Part shown: piece after piece, positions 53,302 to 60,644 of the stretch
How the letters are laid out: every line of letters starts with the position of its first letter
Position numbering within the stretch: position 1 is the stretch's first letter
DNA from: Bacteriovoracaceae bacterium
GTDB taxonomy: Bacteria; Bdellovibrionota; Bacteriovoracia; Bacteriovoracales; Bacteriovoracaceae
Assembly (NCBI GenBank): GCA_021737405.1
Contig: JAIPEG010000001.1
Coordinates: 248,001 to 312,000 of the forward strand
Direction of reading: 5' to 3'
Length of the DNA stretch: 64,000 nt
Made by a program: the position numbers and the translations under genes
Notes under the pieces: generated by a model
What the model saw: only the letters and a program-made list of their open reading frames with translations
What the model was told of the DNA's origin: nothing
Databases searched by the model: none

Positions 53302-55980
53302 TTAGTCTTTTAATTCATACCAATTTAAGCCAGTACCTATATCAACAGTCAAGGGAACCTTTAGTTTAACTACTGATTCCATAGAGTTACGCACCAAATC
53401 TTTCATTTTATCGACTTCATCGTCTGGAACTTCAAAAATGAGTTCATCATGAACCTGCAAAAGCATTTTTGATGTGAGCTTTTCTTCTTTTAATTTATGA
53501 CTAATATCAATCATTGCCATTTTAATGATATCCGCTGCTGTTCCTTGAATCGGACTATTAATGGCGACTCTTTCTGCCATTGATTTAACGGTTCTATTCT
53601 TTGAATTTATATCGGGAAGAAATCTTTTTCTCCCAGACAATGTTTCAGCATAACCAGTCTCTTCAGCACGCTCTTTAAGAGTATCGAGATAACTCTTTAC
53701 CCGGGAAAATCGTTGAAAATAATTCGTTATGTAATCCTTGGCTTCCTTTCGTGAAATTTTTAATTGTCCAGCAAGACCAAATGAGCTTTGTCCATACATT
53801 AGGCCAAAGTTAACGGCCTTTGCCTTTGATCTTTCATCAGAAGTGACTTCTGATAAAGGGACACCCATAATCTCGCTAGCTGTTTGTCTGTGAATATCTT
53901 CGCCATTATTAAAGGCCTTAATCATTGTAGGATCTTCTGAAAAATGGGCCAAAAGACGAAGTTCAACTTGGGAATAATCCGCTCCTAATAGGATATGGCC
54001 TTCTTTTGCTACAAATGCTTTTCTTACCTTTCGACCAAGCTCGGTTCGAATTGGAATATTTTGAAGATTGGGATTATTTGATGAGAGTCTTCCTGTCGCT
54101 GCAACATGCTGGTTAAAATGAGTATGAAGCCTCATATCTTTCTTATGAACGAGTTCGGGTAGAGTTTTAATATAGGTTGAAAGTAATTTACCAAGCTCTC
54201 TATGTTGGAGGAGTAGACCTGGAACTGGTGATATATTTTTTGCGTCAAGTGCTTCTAATACACTTGAGTCTGTTGAATTACCCGTTTTTGTCTTCTTAAC
54301 CACTGGCAACCCTAGTTTTTCAAATAACAACTCTCCCACCTGCTTTGGGGAATTTAAGTTTATTTCTTCACCAGTAACTTCAAAAACCTCTGCTTCAATA
54401 TTTCCTATGGTTTCCTCAAGCTCTTTTTCCATTTCAGAAAGTTGTGACTTATCTAGAGAAATACCTGCTCTTTCCATTGCAGAGAGGATCGGGATCATGG
54501 GCTCATCAAGCTCACCATAAATCGAAGAGAGGTTTTTCTCTTTTAAATCTGATTTAAAAAGATTCACTAATTTAAAGATGATCGCAGAACGCTCACCACA
54601 AAACTTTGATTTTTCCTCAAGGTTCATTTCCGTTAGATAAATATCCTTTTTTGAACGTGCTCCTAAGTCATAATCAAAAAACTTTTTTGATAAGCTGATG
54701 ATGTCATGGCGAGTACCTGGATCTAAAATATAATGAACTTGTGTTACGTCAAAGGCCCTACATTTAATTTGGAAATTATTCTCTTGAGCGAAAAAGAAGT
54801 CTCTTTTCCAGTGCTCAGAAGCGACTTCCATATCAGAGCTGCCCCAAACGGCACTCAGAAGCTCTTCTAATTCACACTGAGACAATTTACTTTTATCATC
54901 AAAAGAGATGAAATAAGTCGCTTCTCCATCAACTGATAGAGTACAAGAAGAGATCTTTCTTTCAAAAATGTCACCGGAATCAAACTCTGTATGAAATGAA
55001 CAACCTTCCACTGATTCAATGAGTTCAATAACCTTTTCAAATTTCTTTTTATCATTGGCGACAATATGCTCAAAACTAAGCACGCCTGCCGGCATAGGTG
55101 TCACAGACTCAGCATCATATTCAGCCTTTCTGAGATCCATGAGTTTATTAATAATCGTTTTAAAACCAAGGCTTTCCAAAAAGGCGACTAATTCATCTGA
55201 TGGGTAAAAAGATATTTTGGTATCTTCAGCACTTTTCCCTAGGTCTACGTCTTTTACAATTTCAATTAATTTTTTACTTAAAAGGCCTTCTTCTAGGTGT
55301 TCATTAAATGCTGTTATTAACTTCTTTCCTTTAAACGTATCTTTTTCTTCGATACACTTTTCAAGTGTTCCATACTCTGCCAATAGCTTCGCCGCACCCT
55401 TAGCACCAATCCCTCTCATTCCAGGAATGTTGTCGGAAGAGTCTCCTACCATTGATAAGTAATCAACAATTTGTTCTGGTTTTACGCCCATCTTTTCAAA
55501 CACGCCTGATTCATCGTAGATTTTGTCTTTCATGGTATCGAGCATTTTTATGTTACCACCAACAAATTGCATCAGGTCCTTATCACCAGAAGCGATTAAG
55601 ATCTCATCAAAATCATTTTTCCACTGAGTTACGGCAGAACCAATAATGTCATCGGCCTCGTAATTATCGTCTTCTGCATGCGGCAGCTCCATTTTTTGAA
55701 TGAGCTCTTTAATTAAAGCAAATTGAGGAATTAAATCTTCAGGCGCCTCAGACCGGTTGGCCTTATATTCTGAATACATTTCATTACGAAAGGTACCACC
55801 GGCCGTATCCCTTGCCATAAGTATGTGGGTGGGTCGGTATTTACTGAGGATTTTTAGGAACATCGTTAAGACACCATAAACCGCATTCACTGGAGTTCCC
55901 TCAGGTGAAGTCAAAGGCCTAATGGCAAAAAAGGCACGAAAAATAAAATTACTGACATCTACTACGATTAATCTCTTCAT
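53302..55980 (-). CDS. polA: DNA polymerase I
   Basis: An 892-residue repair and lagging-strand polymerase. The start at 55980 (MKRLIVVDVSNFIFRAFF) is preferred because GAGGAC lies just before it; an upstream ATG adds 12 out-of-family residues. The 5'-3' exonuclease domain covers about residues 1-290 (EADDIIGSAV, SGDKDLMQF, GVKPEQIVDYLSMVGDSSDN). The polymerase domain is complete: TGRLSSNNPNLQNIP, GADYSQVELRLLAH (motif A), the motif B helix RSKAKAVNFGLMYGQSSFGL and LQVHDELIFEVP (motif C). The middle 3'-5' exonuclease domain appears inactive: the DxE motif reads FHTEFDS and the third-motif tyrosine region reads CGERSAI. Confidence 0.96.
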   Translation of the reverse strand: MKRLIVVDVSNFIFRAFFAIRPLTSPEGTPVNAVYGVLTMFLKILSKYRPTHILMARDTAGGTFRNEMYSEYKANRSEAPEDLIPQFALIKELIQKMELPHAEDDNYEADDIIGSAVTQWKNDFDEILIASGDKDLMQFVGGNIKMLDTMKDKIYDESGVFEKMGVKPEQIVDYLSMVGDSSDNIPGMRGIGAKGAAKLLAEYGTLEKCIEEKDTFKGKKLITAFNEHLEEGLLSKKLIEIVKDVDLGKSAEDTKISFYPSDELVAFLESLGFKTIINKLMDLRKAEYDAESVTPMPAGVLSFEHIVANDKKKFEKVIELIESVEGCSFHTEFDSGDIFERKISSCTLSVDGEATYFISFDDKSKLSQCELEELLSAVWGSSDMEVASEHWKRDFFFAQENNFQIKCRAFDVTQVHYILDPGTRHDIISLSKKFFDYDLGARSKKDIYLTEMNLEEKSKFCGERSAIIFKLVNLFKSDLKEKNLSSIYGELDEPMIPILSAMERAGISLDKSQLSEMEKELEETIGNIEAEVFEVTGEEINLNSPKQVGELLFEKLGLPVVKKTKTGNSTDSSVLEALDAKNISPVPGLLLQHRELGKLLSTYIKTLPELVHKKDMRLHTHFNQHVAATGRLSSNNPNLQNIPIRTELGRKVRKAFVAKEGHILLGADYSQVELRLLAHFSEDPTMIKAFNNGEDIHRQTASEIMGVPLSEVTSDERSKAKAVNFGLMYGQSSFGLAGQLKISRKEAKDYITNYFQRFSRVKSYLDTLKERAEETGYAETLSGRKRFLPDINSKNRTVKSMAERVAINSPIQGTAADIIKMAMIDISHKLKEEKLTSKMLLQVHDELIFEVPDDEVDKMKDLVRNSMESVVKLKVPLTVDIGTGLNWYELKD

Positions 55981-56038
55981 ATGGGTCCTCAAAAAATTTG
56001 AGACCCACTCTAACAAAGGGTACTAGAACGTGGCAATT

Positions 56039-56542
56039 TTAGGTTGGAGTTGCCCCATTTTCAGGGAACCATGTTGCTTGCTTCTTCTTTTTGGTGACTA
56101 TTTGAGTTCCGTCATGACCCATTACTGAAGTATCCGCCATAACGTCTCCAAGTCGATGACCTGAATCCAGTTTAAAAAGGAAGAAAACTTCAAGAACGAG
56201 AAGGAAAACACCTGCAACAATGGCCAAAATTGGCCCAATTAGGGGAAAAATGGCCAGACCGAGAGGAACAAGAAGTGGGATATTTCGGATTATCGACTGC
56301 TTAACTGTGCATGGACGACCATCCTCCAAAGAAATGACTTGGAAGCCCATAAACTTTTTCCCGACCGATTGACCATTTTGCAGACTGTCAGAAATACCCA
56401 CATAAATGGCCGAAAGGATCAATCCTAGAGGATAGAAGAAGACGCTAAGAACCAGTACGATAAACAGATCGATCGCTTTTGCGATGAGTCTGCTAATACG
56501 CGCCCTGTTAATGGCCTGTTTCAAAAAATAACGTCTTTTCAT
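56039..56542 (-). CDS. RDD-family membrane protein
   Basis: A 167-residue integral membrane protein with about three to four spans. RISRLIAKAIDLFIVLVLSV holds the Arg-Asp pair of the RDD family in its first helix, and RLGDVMADTSVM near the C-terminus has the closing Asp pair. The family is widely distributed, with a few members implicated in sodium or pH homeostasis; the role here is unknown. Its stop lies 22 bases before the polA-side intergenic region. It is divergent from trxA, with a perfect 14-base palindrome between them. Confidence 0.8.
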   Translation of the reverse strand: MKRRYFLKQAINRARISRLIAKAIDLFIVLVLSVFFYPLGLILSAIYVGISDSLQNGQSVGKKFMGFQVISLEDGRPCTVKQSIIRNIPLLVPLGLAIFPLIGPILAIVAGVFLLVLEVFFLFKLDSGHRLGDVMADTSVMGHDGTQIVTKKKKQATWFPENGATPT

Positions 56543-56597
56543 TCCCTTATTCTATCCTATTGAATATTCGTGAAAAGCGAGGAATTTTTTGCTACAT

Positions 56598-56611
56598 GAC
56601 AAATATTTGTC
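56598..56611. repeat. Perfect 14-base palindrome between RDD gene and trxA
   Basis: GACAAATATTTGTC is fully self-complementary and lies 92 bases before the trxA ATG and 56 bases before the RDD start, a position where a dimeric regulator could affect both. It has no U-tract, so it is unlikely to be a terminator. Chance cannot be excluded in AT-rich DNA. Confidence 0.4.
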
Positions 56612-56689
56612 TTTAAAGGGACACTTTTTCATTTCGTTTAATTTATATTATTCTCTAGCACTAGACGTGTATTAGAAGAGGAATAAATC

Positions 56690-57013
56690 ATGAGCAATGT
56701 CGGAAAAGTTGATAAAAGTACTTTCGAAGAAACTGTAATTAAAGCTGATAAACCAATCCTTGTTGATTTTTGGGCCGAGTGGTGTGGACCTTGCCGATCT
56801 CTTGCTCCAATTCTTGATGAAGTGGCCGGTGAAATGGGCGAGAATGCAACCATCGTTAAATGTAACGTTGATGAAAACGGTGAGCTAGCAGCTCAATACG
56901 GAATTCGCGGAATCCCTACGATGATTTTCTTTAAAGGTGGAGAAGCGGCTAAAACATTAGTTGGTCTTCAAACGAAAGAAGAAATTAAGAAACAATTCGA
57001 AGAACTCTCTTAG
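56690..57013 (+). CDS. trxA: Thioredoxin
   Basis: A 107-residue cytosolic disulphide reductase, standard thioredoxin length. PILVDFWAEWCGPCRSLAP holds the redox Cys pair in WCGPC, DENGELAAQYGIRGIPT has the cis-Pro motif, and MIFFKGG completes the fold. No signal peptide. AGAGGA lies eight bases before the ATG. It is followed by a 9-bp hairpin and then by gmhA, 43 bases later. Confidence 0.97.
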   Translation: MSNVGKVDKSTFEETVIKADKPILVDFWAEWCGPCRSLAPILDEVAGEMGENATIVKCNVDENGELAAQYGIRGIPTMIFFKGGEAAKTLVGLQTKEEIKKQFEELS

Positions 57014-57026
57014 ATACCTGCTTTTC

Positions 57027-57048
57027 TAGGGGCTTTTTTAAGCCCCTA
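57027..57048 (+). terminator. Hairpin after trxA, weak U-tract
   Basis: TAGGGGCTT and AAGCCCCTA form a perfect 9-base-pair stem around a TTTT loop, 14 bases past the trxA stop. It is followed by ATTAATTT, not a clean T-run, and the gmhA ATG comes eight bases after the stem. It may be a partial terminator or an attenuator of gmhA. Confidence 0.5.
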
Positions 57049-57056
57049 ATTAATTT

Positions 57057-57638
57057 ATGGAATACATATTAAACTCCTTGCAAGAAGCTCAAGAGACTTT
57101 AAACAAGACTCTTAATGACGAGTCTTTCTTAACTGCACTCTTCGAAGCTACTGATTGCCTAACCAAAACCTTTGAAGGCGATGGTCGTGTCATGAGCTGT
57201 GGTAATGGCGGGTCTTTATGTGATTCAATGCACTTTGCTGAAGAATTAACAGGACGTTATCGTAAAGATAGACGACCTCTCGGCGCCACATCCATTATGG
57301 ACCCCTCGCACATGAGTTGTGTTGCCAATGACTTTGGTTATGAACATATTTTTTCTCGTTTTGTTGAAGGCTGGGGTAAAAAAGGCGATACCCTTCTAGC
57401 GATATCGACATCTGGAAATTCTGAAAATGTTATCAAAGCCGTTGAGTCTGCCAAATCAAAAGGAATGAATACCATCGGTCTTCTTGGAAAAGATGGTGGA
57501 CGCTTAAAAGATATGGTTGATTTTTCACTTATCGTTCCAAGTAATATCACCGACCGAATCCAAGAAGTTCATATTAAGTGCATCCACATTATGATTGAGG
57601 GAATAGAAAGAAAGCTTTTCCCAGAGAATTATCTATAA
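57057..57638 (+). CDS. gmhA: Sedoheptulose 7-phosphate isomerase
   Basis: A 193-residue SIS-domain enzyme making D-glycero-D-manno-heptose 7-phosphate, the first step of LPS-core heptose supply. VMSCGNGGSLCDSMHFAEEL and GRYRKDRRPLGAT, then ISTSGNSENVIKAVE and DRIQEVHIK closely follow E. coli GmhA along the whole length. It starts directly at ATG 57057 with no visible ribosome site, since the upstream hairpin occupies that position. This means an LPS or similar heptose-containing core is likely, which fits the GT9 gene at 28993. Confidence 0.95.
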   Translation: MEYILNSLQEAQETLNKTLNDESFLTALFEATDCLTKTFEGDGRVMSCGNGGSLCDSMHFAEELTGRYRKDRRPLGATSIMDPSHMSCVANDFGYEHIFSRFVEGWGKKGDTLLAISTSGNSENVIKAVESAKSKGMNTIGLLGKDGGRLKDMVDFSLIVPSNITDRIQEVHIKCIHIMIEGIERKLFPENYL

Positions 57639-57773
57639 CCGACCAATGTAAACGGTTTGGTTTATAGAGGAATTCTTTTCCACTCTTAATAAATTCCCCC
57701 ACTTACTTCTAAGTTCCAGTAAAATAATCTTATATAGGCATTAATTAAATCTCATAACAGGAGATACAGAATC

Positions 57774-58442
57774 ATGGAAGGTTCAGTCGAAGGTTCAGCA
57801 GTATTAACAGGTGTAAATTCTATCGCAGACTTTATTCAAAGTGGCGGTGTCTTTATGTGGGTAATTCTTATTATCTGGGCAGTGGGTATAGCCATTAGTC
57901 TTGAAAGATTTATGAAACTTAGTTTTAAGTTTGATGTAGATGGATCTTCATTTATGAATGAACTTCAAAGATACATTCTTAGTAATGATATCCAAGGGGC
58001 CATCAGAGTTTGTTCTGGTTCTGTGGCAGCTCTTCCAAAGGTCTTAAAAAGTGGACTTAAGAGGGCTTCTCAATCAACCCAACAAGTTCAAAATGCCATA
58101 GATGCAACGGCACTTGAGGTCATTCCCAAAGTGGAACTTAGACTAAATTATCTTCAAATGATTGCCAATATTTCTACTTTGTTTGGACTACTTGGAACTA
58201 TCCAAGGTCTTATACAATCGTTTTCAGCTGTTGCCTCAGCAGATCCTGCTCAAAAAGCTGAACTTCTCGCGACGGGGATTTCAAAGGCGATGAATACAAC
58301 ATTCCTCGGACTTCTCGCCGCGATCTCGATCATGATGCTTCATACTTTTCTAAGTTCAAAATCTGAAAAAATCATCAACGAAATTGATGAGTTTTCTGTA
58401 AAGCTACTTGATCTTCTTGGTACTAAAAACGAAAAAGTATAA
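57774..58442 (+). CDS. MotA/TolQ/ExbB-type proton-channel protein (AglR-like)
   Basis: A 222-residue inner-membrane protein. The first span is FMWVILIIWAVGIAISLERF (about residues 25-45); the second and third (LNYLQMIANISTLFGLLGTI and TTFLGLLAAISIMMLHTFL) carry the conserved TolQ/ExbB helical core with GLLGTIQGLI. It should form a channel with the two ExbD-like proteins encoded next. In myxobacteria the equivalent AglR-AglQ-AglS complex powers gliding. CAGGAGAT precedes the ATG. It heads a three-gene operon. Confidence 0.87.
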   Translation: MEGSVEGSAVLTGVNSIADFIQSGGVFMWVILIIWAVGIAISLERFMKLSFKFDVDGSSFMNELQRYILSNDIQGAIRVCSGSVAALPKVLKSGLKRASQSTQQVQNAIDATALEVIPKVELRLNYLQMIANISTLFGLLGTIQGLIQSFSAVASADPAQKAELLATGISKAMNTTFLGLLAAISIMMLHTFLSSKSEKIINEIDEFSVKLLDLLGTKNEKV

Positions 58443-58454
58443 TGGAGTTATAAA

Positions 58455-58982
58455 GTGTTAAGAGCACCTAGTAGAAGAAAAAGAAAAGATCCCCCACAGC
58501 GTTTGAATCTTATTCCGATTCTAGACGCTGTCTTTATCTTTATTTTTTTCCTTCTTATGTCCGCAAACTTTATAAAGATCTTTGAGGTTCAAAGTGATGT
58601 TCCTATAATCTCTAGTGATTCACCTCCTCCTAAAGAGAAGCCTTTGGCCCTTACAGTGAAGGTGACGGGAACAAGTCTTAATATCTATAAAGGTGTACCT
58701 TCTGCTCTGATTAAGAAAATTAATAAAACGGCCAGTGGTGACTATGACCTAGAAAGTCTCCACACATACGTGGTGCAGCTGAAGCAAAACTTTAAAAGCG
58801 AAAGAAGTGTCATCCTAGAACCCATCGTTGATATCGATTACGAAAGTATCGTGAAAATCATGGATGCGATTAGGCTCTTTAGAAATACTGACGAAAAAGT
58901 ATGGATTAAGGATAAAGATGGCGTTGAAACTCAAGCTAAATACTTATTTGATAAAATTGTATTTGGGAATATTAGGAGTTAG
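58455..58982 (+). CDS. ExbD/TolR-type protein 1 (AglQ/AglS-like)
   Basis: A 175-residue single-span protein. A basic N-terminus (SRRKRKDPPQR) leads into LNLIPILDAVFIFIFFLLMS, with the conserved proton-accepting Asp in the membrane segment (ILDAVF). The periplasmic domain of ~120 residues would bind peptidoglycan or a transducer. The start is GTG, 12 bases after the TolQ-like gene. Two different TolR-like proteins together with one TolQ-like protein is the pattern of gliding motors rather than of Tol-Pal. Confidence 0.85.
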   Translation: MLRAPSRRKRKDPPQRLNLIPILDAVFIFIFFLLMSANFIKIFEVQSDVPIISSDSPPPKEKPLALTVKVTGTSLNIYKGVPSALIKKINKTASGDYDLESLHTYVVQLKQNFKSERSVILEPIVDIDYESIVKIMDAIRLFRNTDEKVWIKDKDGVETQAKYLFDKIVFGNIRS

Positions 58983-58990
58983 GGGATAAC

Positions 58991-59506
58991 ATGAGGTTGA
59001 ACCGATCAATTAGAAATAGAGGACGTAGAGGCAAGAGACCGCCTATCGATTTAGATATTACCTCTCTGCTCGACATTCTTGTTATCATGCTCGTCTTCTT
59101 ACTTAAGAGCTATAATGCCACGGGCATTATTATGAACGTTCCCAAAGACATTACCCTTCCGACTTCTAATTCAAGTGACGTTAATACCTCAGGGGTTGTT
59201 GTCCAAGTATCCCCTTCTACACTATGGGTAGATAACCAAATCATCTTAGACAAAGAGAATACAACAGGACGAGTATACGATTATGGTGGCAGAAGGATTA
59301 TTCCTCTGTTTAATGAACTTATTAAGAAAAAGAATCTTATTAAACAAGTAGAAAAGACAGCACCCGAAGCACAGAAGTTCTCAGGCGTTGTGAATCTCAT
59401 TGTTGATAAGACGATCAAATACTCAGAAGTTAAGAAGATTCTCTTCACAGCTGCTGAAGCAGGCTATAAGTCATATAAGTTTGTCGTTTTAGGTGAAGAT
59501 AACTAA
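58991..59506 (+). CDS. ExbD/TolR-type protein 2 (AglQ/AglS-like)
   Basis: A 171-residue single-span protein. RNRGRRGKRPPIDLDITSLL then DILVIMLVFLLKSY hold the membrane Asp (LLDILVI). The periplasmic part ends KKILFTAAEAGYKSYKFVV, a typical TolR/ExbD C-terminal segment. It follows the first TolR-like gene by eight bases. Its stop overlaps the convergent membrane gene by four bases. Together with the two preceding genes it should give a TolQ-TolR1-TolR2 motor. Confidence 0.85.
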   Translation: MRLNRSIRNRGRRGKRPPIDLDITSLLDILVIMLVFLLKSYNATGIIMNVPKDITLPTSNSSDVNTSGVVVQVSPSTLWVDNQIILDKENTTGRVYDYGGRRIIPLFNELIKKKNLIKQVEKTAPEAQKFSGVVNLIVDKTIKYSEVKKILFTAAEAGYKSYKFVVLGEDN

Positions 59507-59982
59507 ATTAAGACAACACTACCGACAAGAAAAATAAATGCGATATTCGTAAAAACTAGCCTCTTGTAGTTAAAAGAGTTTTTAAGGTTGTAAATATTCA
59601 CACCGAGAAAGACACCAGACCAAATAACCACTCCACACTTATAAATCGTATCCCTAATCGTTATATCAACAACTGAAGTTTCTAAAATCAGTGCTCCGAT
59701 CATAAGCATAGTAAAGGTGAGGTTCATTAAATACTTTAATCTCTTCTCTTTAAAGTCTCTGTAATCAGAGCGAGAGGAAAGAATCCACCTCTTCAGTGGT
59801 TGACCATTCACTAGCCTAAAATGAATGTAGGAGTCGTTGGCCATAATGATGAAGAAAAATAGTACTGCCCAATCTGATATATCGTTTACACCATCAAGAT
59901 ATTCACCAAGAAGTAAAATGCCTAACAAGAGAGACAGAAAAGCCTTAAGTGAAATGGAGATATTTCGATAATATAAACTCAA
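59503..59982 (-). CDS. Small membrane protein of unknown function
   Basis: A 159-residue protein with about four to five hydrophobic helices (FLSLLLGILLLGEYLDG, WAVLFFFIIMANDSYIHF, FTMLMIGALILETSVVD, CGVVIWSGVFLGVNIY, FTNIAFIFLVGSVVLI). No family is recognised. It converges on the motor operon with a four-base overlap. It may be unrelated to motility. Confidence 0.55.
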   Translation of the reverse strand: MSLYYRNISISLKAFLSLLLGILLLGEYLDGVNDISDWAVLFFFIIMANDSYIHFRLVNGQPLKRWILSSRSDYRDFKEKRLKYLMNLTFTMLMIGALILETSVVDITIRDTIYKCGVVIWSGVFLGVNIYNLKNSFNYKRLVFTNIAFIFLVGSVVLI

Positions 59983-60098
59983 AATTCCCTCTTGTTACTA
60001 TGCTCAGTCACATTTTAACGCCGATTCATATCAAAGTCCTAATATCAATATAAAATCAATTACTTAAGGTGATGTTCTTGAATTTATATCCTATTAAA

Positions 60099-60118
60099 GT
60101 GACCACAAATTGGGTCAC
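60099..60118. repeat. Inverted repeat downstream of the FHA operon
   Basis: GTGACC and GGTCAC are perfect complements around an 8-base spacer. They lie about 50 bases past the stop of the minus-strand gene at 60168 and could form a weak hairpin ending that transcript, but the following bases (TTTAATAGG on the minus strand) are a poor U-tract. The 185-base gap 59983-60167 otherwise shows no supported gene. Confidence 0.35.
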
Positions 60119-60167
60119 CAAATGAAGAACAATCTTTATAATTTCAAAGAATTAACCGGTCTAAAGT

Positions 60168-60644
60168 TTAAGGACAATTTGATGTGGTGAAGAGAAAATT
60201 ATCTAACATGAAGGATTCTACTTTATCTAGATATTTAAAGTTTCTTAGGGCCTTGATGTCGCTTGATCCATCTAAATCCAACGAGTCAAAAAGAATTGAG
60301 TTATTTTCAAAAAGATAATCTGTAACGTAAGAGTAGTTTTTAAATTTACCATCAAGACTTGTTATTTTTACTGACAATTTAAAATTCTCAAGAAACTCTA
60401 ATGAGACGAGCGTCTTGTGTATAATAGTACAATATTGATCATCATCAAAGTTTTGGTTTTGAATATTTTTGGTATTTTTAGAGAAAATAATGGCATTCTT
60501 TTTTAAAGAATCTAAATCAATCGTTGATATCCCTCTCTTCAAGCGCTCAAATTTGGATTGTACGCCCCAAAATTGTAGAATCAGAAAAGAGAGAGTTAAA
60601 AAACAGAAAGTCCCCCATGCAATGCCATTAAAGTATTTTCTCAT
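60168..60644 (-). CDS. Single-span membrane protein of unknown function
   Basis: A 158-residue protein. An N-terminal transmembrane helix (GIAWGTFCFLTLSFLILQFW) is followed by a periplasmic domain with no recognised fold. Two Cys (DDQYCTIIHK, TSNCP) could pair. It overlaps the upstream FHA gene by four bases, so it is part of the Glt-like operon and probably acts with it. Last gene of that operon. Confidence 0.6.
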   Translation of the reverse strand: MRKYFNGIAWGTFCFLTLSFLILQFWGVQSKFERLKRGISTIDLDSLKKNAIIFSKNTKNIQNQNFDDDQYCTIIHKTLVSLEFLENFKLSVKITSLDGKFKNYSYVTDYLFENNSILFDSLDLDGSSDIKALRNFKYLDKVESFMLDNFLFTTSNCP

